Shown one piece after another: positions 1 to 10,400 of a stretch of 64,000 nucleotides of DNA. The notes below the pieces were generated by a model. That model worked only from the letters and a program-made list of their open reading frames with translations. It searched no databases and was not told the origin of the DNA. The stretch comes from Takakia lepidozioides (Eukaryota; Streptophyta; Takakiopsida; Takakiales; Takakiaceae): assembly GCA_030704615.1 (NCBI GenBank), contig CM060734.1, forward strand, positions 32,132,042 through 32,196,041. The letters are read 5' to 3'. Positions within the stretch are counted from its first letter, which is position 1. Every line of letters starts with the position of its first letter. A program made the translations under genes and the position numbers.

Positions 1-167
1 GGAGTACACTTAAGCACCTCTTCCATTTCAAAGCAGCACACATACTTACACGTACAAAGAAGACATTGTAAGAACATCCACATTGCAATGACTATCGTGC
101 AAAGGATGGACATTTCACCTACCTGGATCCCGACCAATCCAACCCAAGTCAAGATCCTCTTGATACT

Positions 168-2234
168 TCAAGGCAACTTTGAAATCCTGGAGGGCCTTAT
201 CAACACCATGTCCTGGCAGTCCCACCCCACACCACAAGACCTCAAAGGAAGTAGGGTTACAAATGCAAGGACTTGTGCAGCCCTGTATCCGACTCCATGC
301 ATGAACTCATTCATGGAATCCAATACACGCAACCGGTCCTCTTCTTGCCGCGTGTCAACAAGGTTCATGTGTAGTTTCAAGCACCCCCCTCTGACTCCTC
401 GTAGGGGGTATGCCACCATACAAGAACTGTTCAAAGGACTGAAATTCGAATTTGCTGCAACATTTCTAATCGCAGTCTTACACAGGGGAGTACATGCAAC
501 ACCGAGTTCCGGTGTGGACAGGGGAGTAGACGCATCAACGTGGCACATCCAAATCAAGCACAAAACCTGCATGAAAGGGGGCACACGGGGGTTCTCCCAC
601 GGGTTCGTTGATGACGATAGAAGGTCCATGAGCCTGTGGGCTTCTTGTTTCGAATGATTGTAAATATTAGGCATGTCCGGGAACTCAACCATCTTGAGAA
701 TTCTGAACAATGGCGACCAGCCCCATTTAGCCTCGTCTAATTCATCATGTGTTACCCTCTCCATTTGGCCATGCCAACCTCCACATACTGACGTCTTCGA
801 GCCTCCAACATAGCCAAAGCTGCAACCTCCTTCACTTCGTAATCATTGAGAGTAGCTCTATATTTGTTGTACTCGACAACCGTGACGCATTCACTGTACC
901 GGCCAGCATGGTCGGGAGTGAAACCAGGACGTTTCGCAAACAAATTTAATGTCTTCTTCAAAAGCTCCGTAAGCTCAGGGGCGGTCCCCATGCTGCGACC
1001 ACAGTCGTGCGCCAGGAAGGACCCCACATTAGCATAGAACGGAACAGAACGAATGACAGTGAAGGATAAAAAGCATGCACTGGACATCAATATGCCATGG
1101 ATGCAAACCAATGCTTCATGTCCAGTTACAAGTAATACAATATAATGAACACAATCCCAATTCCATGATGTGCAAAACACCTGCTGAAAATGCAGAATGC
1201 ATGGAGGTTCCAGTATGATTGAAGTCACCACCATTCCATACATTTGGGCAGAAGATGCAGGGCGCAGTGAAATGAATGTATGGGATACAGTCGTAGCAGA
1301 AGCATGTATCCATAAACATGACAAAAAATGATTGGAAGTAAAATTGTTGAGGGTGAGAAGGGGAACATACCATGAATTTCATAAACCATCTACCGTAGGC
1401 AGCACCCATCATACTGTCAGCAAAAATCGGGGGTCCCCGAAAGGTCCACAAGTCTGCGGTAAAATTCAGGGTCGTCGGGTGTGAAACGAATCCAAGAGGC
1501 AATAGATTGAAGTCCACGAGGTAGCTAAGGCCTGCCCATGAAACAACAACGGGTCTGGGTGGAAGAGCAATATCAGACCGCAATCTCAAAGCAGCTGCTT
1601 CAAATGCCTCTGCGGCCTCGTCTCTATTCAGATCCCTAAGTCGATTTTTGTTAAACAAATCTTCTGGATTTGGAGGGACGGTATGGTGATTGTTGGATTC
1701 CCTGGGTCCGTCCCCTGCCGGTGTAGTCTGTTTCTCTGGCTGGACAACTTTGTGCTCTGCAATGTTGCACTGCCCTGGCGCCACAGACTGACCCTCATTC
1801 TTTTGTAGACGCAAGCCCTTCTTCCGCACCTTCAAAGGTGGCATGTCTGCAAATTCCTCATCACCGCTGTCAAGCAGGTCCACAACCGTATCGCCCTTAT
1901 CCACGTCCACCTTTTGCGGACGGGAGTTTTCTCGAGGCGCCAGACCGTGATTGGTGAGAACAGCCTCATAGACCGCCTTCTGGGCCACCTCAAAAACAGG
2001 GTACATTTTGAGTTTAGGGGCACCTTTGTACTGACGAGCATCACATCCGTTTATCCTGTGAATGTTTAGTTTCTTTTTGTCTTTATAGATCCTATTACAG
2101 AAAATGCATTTGAATGGCTTCCTGTTATTACAATCAGGTTCCTCAACCCTTGCCTTCGTGTGGGCCTCGCAGATCAATTCCTCCCACTCGTCGTCTTCGT
2201 ACTCCTCCTGGTACACCCGACGGGCTTCCACCAT
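168..2234 (-). pseudogene. C2HC zinc-finger protein gene, probably degraded
   Basis: The first ATG in the long frame is at 2234; the open frame runs to about 1371, where a GTATGT donor follows. Near the N-terminus is an acidic stretch, then one zinc-finger-like motif: CxxC, 12 residues, H, 4 residues, C (C2HC, about 2060-2125). A charged linker follows with a basic patch near 1810-1830. Further coding-like sequence continues at 752-1070 and, in another frame, from 764 down to about 567. I could not join these pieces with phase-consistent splice sites, so the gene may be broken by frameshifts. No family recognised. It is divergent from the methyltransferase-like gene starting near 2394, only about 160 bp away, which suggests a shared promoter and possibly one mobile cassette. 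It could instead be an ordinary lineage-specific gene. Confidence 0.45.
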
Positions 2235-2274
2235 TTTTTGACCATAAGGTGTCAAGCTAAACTTGACACCTGAC

Positions 2275-2370
2275 TTAACACTTGAACTAAATCCAAGTGT
2301 TAAATACAAATAACTAGATTTATTCTAGTTAGTTTCACACTGTGTTTATTTAACTTGACACTTGAAATAG
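2275..2370. promoter_or_regulatory. divergent intergenic region with inverted repeats
   Basis: This short spacer lies between two head-to-head genes. TTAACACTTG and its exact complement CAAGTGTTAA sit about 9 bases apart (2275-2303). A second small inverted repeat (AACTAGA / TCTAGTT) follows at about 2311-2330, and a third related CTTGACACTTG word at 2352-2365. AT-rich. A bidirectional promoter or element-internal binding sites would fit; both are inference. Confidence 0.35.
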
Positions 2371-2393
2371 GTAGCATTAAGGAGGCAATGGTT

Positions 2394-4440
2394 CTGGTAC
2401 TTTGCGACGACGACGTTTGGAAGATCTAGGAAGATGTGTTCAAACGCTGGGAGCAAGGAAAGCTTCTCGACCCGCTTAGGATACAGTACAAGGGTGAACA
2501 ACAACAGCTCACGAAATCTGCTATCGCAAAGCTGCAAGGATTGAACAGATGGCAGCTGATAAAAGTTGCGCAAAAAATCCGGGACTTGAAATTGAGCATT
2601 CGAGATTACAAAAGACAAGACAAATCAATTTAAGGCATGAACAAGTACATAGACGACATGAAAATGCGCCGGTTTATTGTCGACGATGTTATGGAAGTGT
2701 TGGAGTGGCCTCGGAGGAGCAAATAGTGCACGGAACCATACACTAAGGACGAGTGGCATGAAGTGAAGAAAAAATATCACTTCAATAAGGCAGAGTTCTC
2801 AACATTTAAAGACAAACTGGGGACGGATTACATTCAAAGCAAGATTAAGATGAACATGGAGACAAAACCACTCATGGCCGCTTTTGTTAAGTACGTCTCC
2901 TCCATCAAGAAAGCTTATGAGGATAGAGAGGATGTCATGGCGATTACTTCAGCGAGTTTCAAGTCTCATTACGCTCTCATGGGGGGGGAACCAAAATTCG
3001 CCGATGCCAAGTCCCATTTGCGACTCACACCGAAGAAATTGTTTGACAACATAGCGATGGTGTTCGTCAGTACAATTTCTGAAGATGACTCTGTGGTATT
3101 TGAGGCCAAGGACTATGTGAATATACTGGAAGCTTTTGTGGCTCGAAAAATGAACACGAGTGCTTTTGTTTTCTTCTCGACGCAACCGTCCTCGGCCAAT
3201 CTGGTCTCCTACATCCAAAATGGTCCCGGAAGAACATTGTATCTTGTCCGGCAGGGATTTTATGTTCCGGGGGAGTATGAAAACGTTTACAAAAACAGCA
3301 CGAAGACTTTGTCTCGGACTGTCCTGTGCATGGACTAGGTTTTTCCAACGACACCTTGAGGAGATGCAGAATCCGGACGAGCACATCGCGACAGTGCTAT
3401 TAATCGAGCCAATTCAACCGATTCTTGAAGGGCCTTCTAGGAAGCCATCAACTTTTGAAGAAGACTGCAGGACTTGTAATCATGAGCTACGAGGTGACAC
3501 CTACCACTATTTGGCCTCCCTGTTTTGTCGAGACGGGATGTCCGTTGTCAACATCTTCGGAGGCATGATGTTGACGTACGCCTTTCACATAAGTGTAAAA
3601 CATGTTTGCATTTTAAATACGTTTTTTATATTTTTGTTCGAACATATCCTCTGTTTTACTGATTGGGTTTATCTGCAGGCAAGAAACATTCGAGTGCTTG
3701 ACATTAGCCACTCAACCAAAAAAAAAATTGCAAAGGAAAAGTTGAAGCAAATTTTAAGAAGCTTCAAATTGAGAATGACAATGTTGCTGAAGAGGTTGAC
3801 GGTGGAGACGATGATGAGGATGAGGAAGTGGAAGATGAAGATTTGGAAGAAGGAGGAGGACATTCTGAACACAAGGAGGATGACGAGGGCATTGAGGGTA
3901 ACGAGGATAACGAGGGCCATAAGGGAATCAATGCAGACACTTGGGAGGCTGGACACCTTGATGTGATTCAGGATTTCAGAACTCAGTCACTGGATGGACT
4001 TGAGAACCCCACGCAAGACGTTGCAGTCCACAAGGTCATGATTCTTAATGGGGAATCGTCGAGTTTAAGCGAGAGAACTGAGAGTAATCCTCCTTCACCC
4101 ACAGGGGTGGCGAGGCCAGCTCCATTTAGGTGGGCGGGAATCTTGTTCGGAGTACTGAAGAGTGGTTCAAACCTGTAGAAGGGGACGAGCTGGCGCCAAT
4201 GTCCCCGTCTCCCACCAAAGACAGGGTAGAGAGAGCGAGGACTAAGAGCCCGTGTCCCACAAAAGACAGCGGACACAGAGCGAGGACTAAGAGCCCGTCT
4301 CCCACAAAAGACAGTGGAGACAGAGCCAGGACTAAAAGCCTGTCTCCCGGAAAAGACAGGGGAGGCAGAGGCATGACTCAGAGCCCAACTGACTCTCACA
4401 GTGTCTCCCAGCATGTCAATGTGGATGTAGGTAACGAATG
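2394..4440 (+). pseudogene. degraded methyltransferase-like gene with Ser-Pro repeat tail
   Basis: One reading frame continues from 2394 to 3338 through in-frame stops at about 2427, 2631 and 2724, then shifts frame and continues to about 3595. Resemblance to beta-class N4/N6 DNA methyltransferases: a segment near 3105-3200 reads like the helix and strand after motif IV (DYVNILEAF, then FVFFSTQ), and near 3540-3580 the word VVNIFGG resembles motif I (FxGxG). An intron-like gap (about 3596-3679, ending CTGCAG) is followed by ETFECL, which fits the strand after motif I. No DPPY-type catalytic motif is visible. Downstream comes a very acidic D/E-rich region (about 3790-3930), then Ser-Pro repeats (4190-4400). 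Assignment to methyltransferases is by eye and tentative; the stops and frameshift make this copy non-functional. The FCP1-like domain at 4960 probably belonged to the same gene. Confidence 0.4.
4205..4375 (+). repeat. 45-bp tandem repeat encoding Ser-Pro-rich 15-mers
   Basis: About three and a half copies of a 45-bp unit keep one reading frame and encode a 15-residue repeat of the form RARTKSPSPTKDSGD. Copies differ by a few substitutions. The peptide is basic and rich in Ser-Pro and Thr-Lys pairs. Confidence 0.8.
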
Positions 4441-4959
4441 ACACCTAGAGATTTATGGTGTCTTTAAGTATTTTAAATGGAACAAATTGTGTGTATCGCA
4501 TGTGGTTGTGTTCTGGTTGTTGTTTGTCAATAGCTAATTTGTATTTTGATTTTTGTTTGTCGTCATATTCCCACCTCCTTCAACTTTATATGTGATTGAC
4601 GGTTACGAAAACTCATATAGATCCATGAACGGAAATTGGAGGAAATTACACAAACACGGACAAATTCCATCGTGACGCAAATAGTGAGGAGGCAGGTGGA
4701 CTTAACAATCAGGGTCAGCCCACGTGATTCAGTCCTACAAGCAACCTCCACTACCCAGTCGACGTTGCGATATGGAGGAAATGAGTCGGAGATGGTCGTT
4801 GCTCAACACGAAGGAAAAAAGAGCAAGCGGCCACAGCAGCAAATTCGGAATCCCTCCCCGAAACGGGTATACACTTCATAACCAATTTAGAAATATTCTT
4901 CTTTGTCCTTCTTCTAGTTTTCAAAATGAATTAATTGTTCTTTTATTCCACAGGATGAT

Positions 4960-5585
4960 ATGATTCACCCTCCAATCGACTATCACCAATCTGTGAACCC
5001 ACAGGATTGGTATCGCCTCTCTGAGGGACCGAATGGATGTCAACCAGGATACTACGTCCTGGTTCTTGATGTCGGTCACCTTGGTGAGGTTTACCTCCAA
5101 GATGGACCGAGATCCCCTCCCACAACCCATCCTTGTATCTGCGTTGGAAAATTCAAGCTTGTAGTCCGAAACGGTTTGGAAGACTTCCTGAAATGGGTCC
5201 TTAAACATTTTAAGGTCTACTTTTGGAACACTGGACCGTTAGAAAATGTCATGGATATAGGGCTGGCTTTGTTTAGAAGAAATTTTTACAAGGTCAGGGA
5301 ATTCAGCAATGAGGACTGCGTGAAGCATAGACAGACTTTCAGTGATGAATGGCCCAAATATCCGAAAGCGCCAATATATCTTAAACGTCTTTACGACATT
5401 ATCACTGTAGACACTGTAGCGTACAGATCAAACACACTTCTCATCGACACTGTAGAAAATATGTATAAGTCTTACTTGAACCCAAAGTCGATCGGTATCT
5501 TCCTTCCAAAATATAAAGCGCTCGTCGACCCATACAAGGACAAGTTTCTTCTGGACATGGCTATTGAAGATTTTCCTGAACCTCG
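4960..5585 (+). pseudogene. FCP1/NIF-like phosphatase domain, catalytic motif altered
   Basis: An open frame runs from a splice-like CAG near 4953 to the stop at 5649; coding character ends near 5585, where PPR-derived sequence begins. The order of motifs follows the FCP1 homology (NIF, HAD-type) domain: a VLVLDVGHL strand where the family has DxDxT, then a GLEDFLKW helix, a KVYFWNTG strand, KRLYDI, TLLIDTVENMYKSYLNP, and a final IFLPKYKALVDPYKD block. FCP1 enzymes remove phosphate from Ser-Pro sites of the RNA polymerase II C-terminal domain. Here the nucleophile Asp is kept but the second Asp and the Thr are lost (D-V-G-H-L), and the later Asp-Asp pair is D-T, so catalysis is unlikely. It sits just after Ser-Pro repeats in the same orientation and may be the C-terminal part of that gene. 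Confidence 0.55.
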
Positions 5586-5654
5586 ACTGAAGAGTGGACG
5601 TTGCTCCCAATGTCAATCCTGTCCATGGTTTATCTTGATTACCACCTAAGTGAA

Positions 5655-7110
5655 TGTATGAATTTCTGACATTGCAAATGCACAAAAACGTGATGTGGTC
5701 GGGCTTCACCCCTTCCCCCATCATTTGATCATAGGTCTCCAAAGCCTCCATACCACGCCCCAGCTATGCATACCCTGCAAGCATCGCGTTCTACGACACC
5801 ACATCTCATTCAGCCATAGTGTTGAAAACTCCCTTCGCATCCTTAATGCATCCACATTTGGCGTACAAATCCACCAGGGCAGTGTTCAGAATGACATCCG
5901 GTACAATTACAGCTTTGATGATGTCACCATGGACCTCTTTCTGGCCCTCTTGGATGAATCTGGACCCACACTCTATCCCTGCTCCTTTAGCTATCCATGC
6001 CTCTGCACAAAATCATGCATACATCCTTGCCTTGCTGCTAGCAGCCGACGATGACAACTTAGATTTGTTCTAGGAAACACCCAACTCAACTTATCACACT
6101 AGTTCATATGCTCAATTGCATCTGCTACTCTCTATAATCAGACAGACATTCACATTCTTGCCTCGATTGTCCCACCATTGACTGGGTAAGAAAAGTATTC
6201 ATTCCACAACTTCTCCTCATCTCTGTTACCTGTTTCTGGATACTTTCATGTTGTCACATTGGCAGTATCATGTCAAAGTCACTCCAAACTGGTTCACTCA
6301 ACCAACTAACATGCATAATTCAACATGGAAACTTAGGGTCAATTATGATAAGAAGGAAAAACAGGGTGAAATGTGTTGAAGAAGGTGCCTTCATTAGCAG
6401 TGCCTGATTTGTCAATTCCACCACTACTGCTGCAGCTTCAGCTTCCAGTTGACCATCTATCCATGCAGATTGCTAGTAGCTATTGATCCACATGGAATCA
6501 TAGGAGCTGAAGTCCATACATGTCCACCAGGGCAGCTTTGACGATGTGATCACCATGGACCTCTTTCCCCTTTCCCAGAGCTCCGAGGCTTGCACATGCA
6601 TTGCAAACACAAACAAATGTGATGTGGTTGGGATTCTCTCCTTTGTACATCATTTAATGCTCATAGTTCTCAAAAGCCTCCATCCCACGCCCTCGCTGTG
6701 CATATTCTGCAATCATCGCACTCCACAACACCCACATCTTGTTCAGCCATACTGTCAAACACTCCCTTCATACATGTCCACGAGGGTATTGTTCAGAATG
6801 ACATGTGGTACAATTGCAGCTCTGACAATGTCGCCATGGACCTCTTTGCCCTTCTCCAGAGCTGCCAGGCTTGCACACGCATTGCAAACTATCAAAGGTT
6901 CACTCAACCAATAACTTACAGAAATTCAATATGAAAATTTAGGGCTGATTTTGATAAGAGGGAAAAACTGGGTGAAATGTGTTGAAGAAGCGGTGCAGGA
7001 TGCGCTTCGCCCCTTCATGCATCAGTAGCTCAAGAATAGCAAAGCCTCCATCCCACGCCCCTATCCTGCGATCATCGTGTTCCATGACAGGTCCATGACA
7101 CAACACAACA
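5655..7110 (-). pseudogene. PPR-DYW pseudogene fragments with internal deletions
   Basis: Sequence closely matches parts of the intact PPR gene at 15.4-17.8 kb. 5670-5945 corresponds to part of a 303-bp PPR unit; at about 5946 it jumps directly to the 5' leader region (equivalent to about 17975-18095). 6076-6400 matches the 5' flank repeat. 6400-6520 matches the leader again, 6525-6900 is made of shortened PPR units, and 6890-7110 mixes flank and unit pieces. Reading frames are short and broken. Several deletions and a tandem duplication must have occurred. No start, no DYW domain, no product expected. Confidence 0.85.
6076..6400 (-). repeat. PPR 5'-flank repeat, copy 1
   Basis: About 320 bp also present at 11330-11567 (opposite orientation), 18110-18420 and 18680-19000. 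Each copy lies on the 5' side of a PPR copy and carries the shared phrase CCACCATTGACTGGG. Confidence 0.85.
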
Positions 7111-7231
7111 GCTCGATACTAAGAAACCACGCAGGAGAAAAAGAAAAAGAAAACTAAGTCCCAGCCATCTCATGGGCAACCCTATAAGCAACTTTAAAAA
7201 AAAAAAAAAAACCTTTTGGCTACCAGGCTTG

Positions 7232-8266
7232 CACTAGAAGTCATTCCTACGACTATTTGGTGGTGAGCTCGCGCTGGTCAACCATCGTTGACCAACCATC
7301 CGTCTAGTGCGGAGCCATGCAGTCATGACGACGTCTACCAAAGTAGTCGCCCAAAGGACTACGTAGTCACGTAGTCATTTCAACGACAACGTGAAGCTCC
7401 ATTTGGTCCAAAAATACAGGGAAGTCATGGTCAAAGTCAGAAAAACCATGACTACCATGGCTCGGCAGTCAGATATACCGCGATCTGTTGTAGTGCCACA
7501 TTACCACTCATATAATGGTATAAGTAATCACCTATATATTACTGTATTAGTGGTATGAATTCCTCCAGTGGTATTCCTAATCACTTATATACCACTCTGT
7601 TAGTAATCACTCCAATCCATAGTTCCCACTCAGAGAGAAACCATGGATGACTCAAACAGCTTACATACCACTCTGTGGGTAATCATTCCAATGACCTGCT
7701 GAGAGACGTCATCCACTCACATAACCACGCTGTGAATAATATTGTATATTCTCAGTTTTCATATAATGACTATATGAGTCATTTCGTGATCACTCAACGA
7801 GTAGTTTCGGAAGTCATTGAATTTTTCACTCCATCCATTTCGTAGCACTGACACACGACACGTGTCCATGATGAGAGTGTCGCCACGTGTTGACATAATC
7901 TCCAATATCATCCACGGACCACCGGCTTACACGTGTCCACTGCAAAACGGAAGTGATTACTTTACCACTATGACACGTCAGTTTACCACTGTGACACGTC
8001 ATAAGTGGTTAGTTTACCTCTGTGACACGTCATTGACCTGTCACAGTGGTTAATTTACCACTGGGACACGTCAGCTAATAGGTGGACCCGGACGTGAGTG
8101 GTTTGAACCACCGTCCTTAACCACTAGTGCCACGTAATGTCTTTTACCCACTCACTTGTCCTAATCCACTGGTTCTTCATCACTCTGGGGCCGGAGTGGT
8201 TTAGTGTCTTTTACCACTCATAATGAGTGGTTAATAGAGTGGTTATTCCACGTTTTTATTCTAGTG
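7232..8266. mobile_element. CACTA-like non-autonomous element (tentative)
   Basis: CACTAGAA at 7232-7239 and its complement TTCTAGTG at 8259-8266 bracket about 1.03 kb without coding sequence. The interior is packed with short direct and inverted repeats around GTGGT/ACCAC and TGACACGTCA, most densely at 7490-7620 and 7930-8090, as expected for subterminal repeats of CACTA (CMC/EnSpm) elements. The perfect terminal match is only 8 bp, and the flanking triplets (TTG and ATA) differ, so no 3-bp target duplication supports the ends. Remnants of a CACTA-associated protein gene lie nearby at 8.9-10.4 kb. Confidence 0.4.
7930..8090. repeat. clustered TGACACGTCA-type repeats
   Basis: Four or five copies of a unit containing ACCACT(A/G)TGACACGTCA occur, some inverted. 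Each holds an ACGTCA core resembling a plant bZIP (TGACG-type) site. Most simply these are transposon subterminal repeats. Confidence 0.6.
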
Positions 8267-8800
8267 ATACAGATGTGGCACACGGACTGTTTTCACTGTA
8301 GAGTTCCATATTGAGGATTGGGCCAGGATGACATATCTCAATGATGATGTACCCGATCCTCCTGGCCGTGCAGAAAACGGCTGTTTCATATGGTTGTAGG
8401 ACAGTTCCCATGTAGCAATATCTAAAAAAGCCATTCATGGGGAAGAACAAGCTTCATATGCCCCCTACTGAACACAAAGACAATATAAGGACTGTCATTC
8501 TGGAATAGCATTGATAAACGAATTCGAGACTAGAGCTCGTAAAAACTCAGCTTACAACTCTACTGGTCTGAAGGCATTGGAATCCTCAACTTGGTACAAC
8601 GTGGCTTCGAGTATTGACTGTGACGATGGGCCACTAATGCGATGCGTACTTCCTCGTCTGGACCCTGTACGACGGCAAGTGGAGCCTACTCGAAGTCTGA
8701 TGGGATGATGTGAAGTAGCAACAATGTTTGCTGTCGTGCGCATACATATCGCTACACAACTACATCGTTGTCCAAAACCACACAACACATGTGCACACCA
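8267..8800. other. no gene seen
   Basis: Short open frames on both strands overlap without coding character. No repeat family recognised. Confidence 0.6.
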
Positions 8801-8802
8801 CA

Positions 8803-8880
8803 CACTAGTATACCACTAGTCCACCACTAGTCCAGCCACTAGTCCAACCACTAGGCTACAACTAGTCAGTCACTAGCTAA
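8803..8880. repeat. CCACTAGTCC tandem microsatellite
   Basis: Six or so irregular 10-13 bp units centred on CCACTAGTCC, ending where the CACTA-associated coding exon stops (8877). It may be part of a subterminal repeat field. Confidence 0.75.
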
Positions 8881-10400
8881 GCCCTCTTCATGTTATTCTC
8901 TGGCCAAAGACAATTCAGACCGACGACATCCTCCAACATTGTTTGCGGTGGGACCTCTTCCTTGTTAGGGTGAGGCAAGACACAATTGGCAATATAGATA
9001 TCATTCACCTCCAATCCTTCAGGTATAACACGGCAATGATATGTGTCTTTGCCAGGCATACCAATGACAATTCCACTAGCAGCCCTGTGTCGTGGTAAAT
9101 GAGGATCATACATGCTGATTTTGTCCTTCAACTTAAACTGCACACAACACCCACCATAAAACCCACATTAATCAACCCATGAAGACTTACATGTACATTG
9201 AAAACTAGATAATGAGGACCGTCCAGTATAAGCAATCACTCAAAGTGTAGAGTACTTTTGGTAGCATAATCTTGAATATCTGCCACTGTGGCAGGGGGTT
9301 GATATTTGGGGGTTGCCTTTGAAGGCGTTGTAGTTGGTGCACTGTCGGTGGCAATATCAAGAGTGGCTTTCTCAGCCTCCAAACATCACGCCCAACACCC
9401 CTTAGCAGTTACATTTAGCAATGCATCTACTAATAGTTTGAAGTACCCAACATGTAAATGGCCACATTGTACAGAACTGATAGCCAACAGATGCATGCAT
9501 GCTCACCTCTAGTACGGAAACTGCTGCATGGAGAGGTGCCTCCTGAAGGCCCACCTGACTCTTACTCCCGCTAGAACTTGGTGTTATGTCACTATTTGCA
9601 TCAGTCATCGACTTTGTGCCTTTGGCAGCAGTGGCTCTGGTTACACGCTCTCTTTTTCGCATGTACTTCTTCTCAGCTCCCTTCACGATGGCTGGGGCAG
9701 GGTCCTCTGCTTTAGTCCCCTTCTACATGCCAACAAAACAACAAGGTATAGTACATGAGTACGTCTTACCATACCTGATGCATAGAATTCATGGCACACA
9801 CCAATAAATAGATCATTCATGAAATATTTTTAGAGTAAAAAACAGAAAGCCCAAGGATGGATGACAACCTCAAAAATAAGTTGGGGTGAAGGTGCACAAA
9901 CCACCTTCTCCATAGCAGTCTTGCCTCCCAAGCCTGCGTCGGAATTGCAAGGTTCAATAACAATACATATTGGGATAGTAGTTGGAGGAGGGGCGGTTGC
10001 TGACATTCCCAACATCATTGCCATCAATGCATCCAGTTTTTTGCTATTGTCCGCAGAAGCCTTAGCAACTTCTGCTTTTATAGTGGCCAATTCACCTTCA
10101 ATTGTCGGGATCTGAACGTCTGCCAAGGCAAGCACACTGCCCTCAAGGGACGACAGTCGAGACTGCCCCCTCCCTATAGAGCCAAAGAAAGAGACATAAT
10201 CAGCCCGCATGGCTTGGCTACGGCTCCAGCAAAATGAATGCAACAAAAAAAAAAAATACCCACACGCCATTTACCTGTGCACCTCCAATTGACTGGGAGC
10301 CAACACCCTTGTCCGCCTTCGATGTGCGTGCCAGCTCAGTGATGCTTGGACTTGTGCTCTCTCTTTCTTCTGCCAGGGCCACAACAAAAAAAAATTAGCC
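8877..10400 (-). CDS. CACTA-associated (DUF8039-like) protein, partial
   Basis: At least four exon-like pieces are seen on the minus strand. The last exon is about 9137-8877 (stop TAG) and contains VIGMPGKDTYHCRVIPEG then LEDVVGLNCLWP, which resembles the C-terminal domain (DUF8039 type) of proteins carried by plant CACTA/EnSpm elements. Before it come about 9726-9507 (Lys/Arg-rich, donor GAG/GTGAGC), about 10226-9871 (an SSLEGSVLALADVQ stretch with coiled-coil character) and about 10400-10275 (donor CAG/GTAAAT). No transposase catalytic region is present and no initiator was found, so this is the 3' part of an element gene or a decayed host copy. Family assignment rests on pattern memory. 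Confidence 0.45.
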
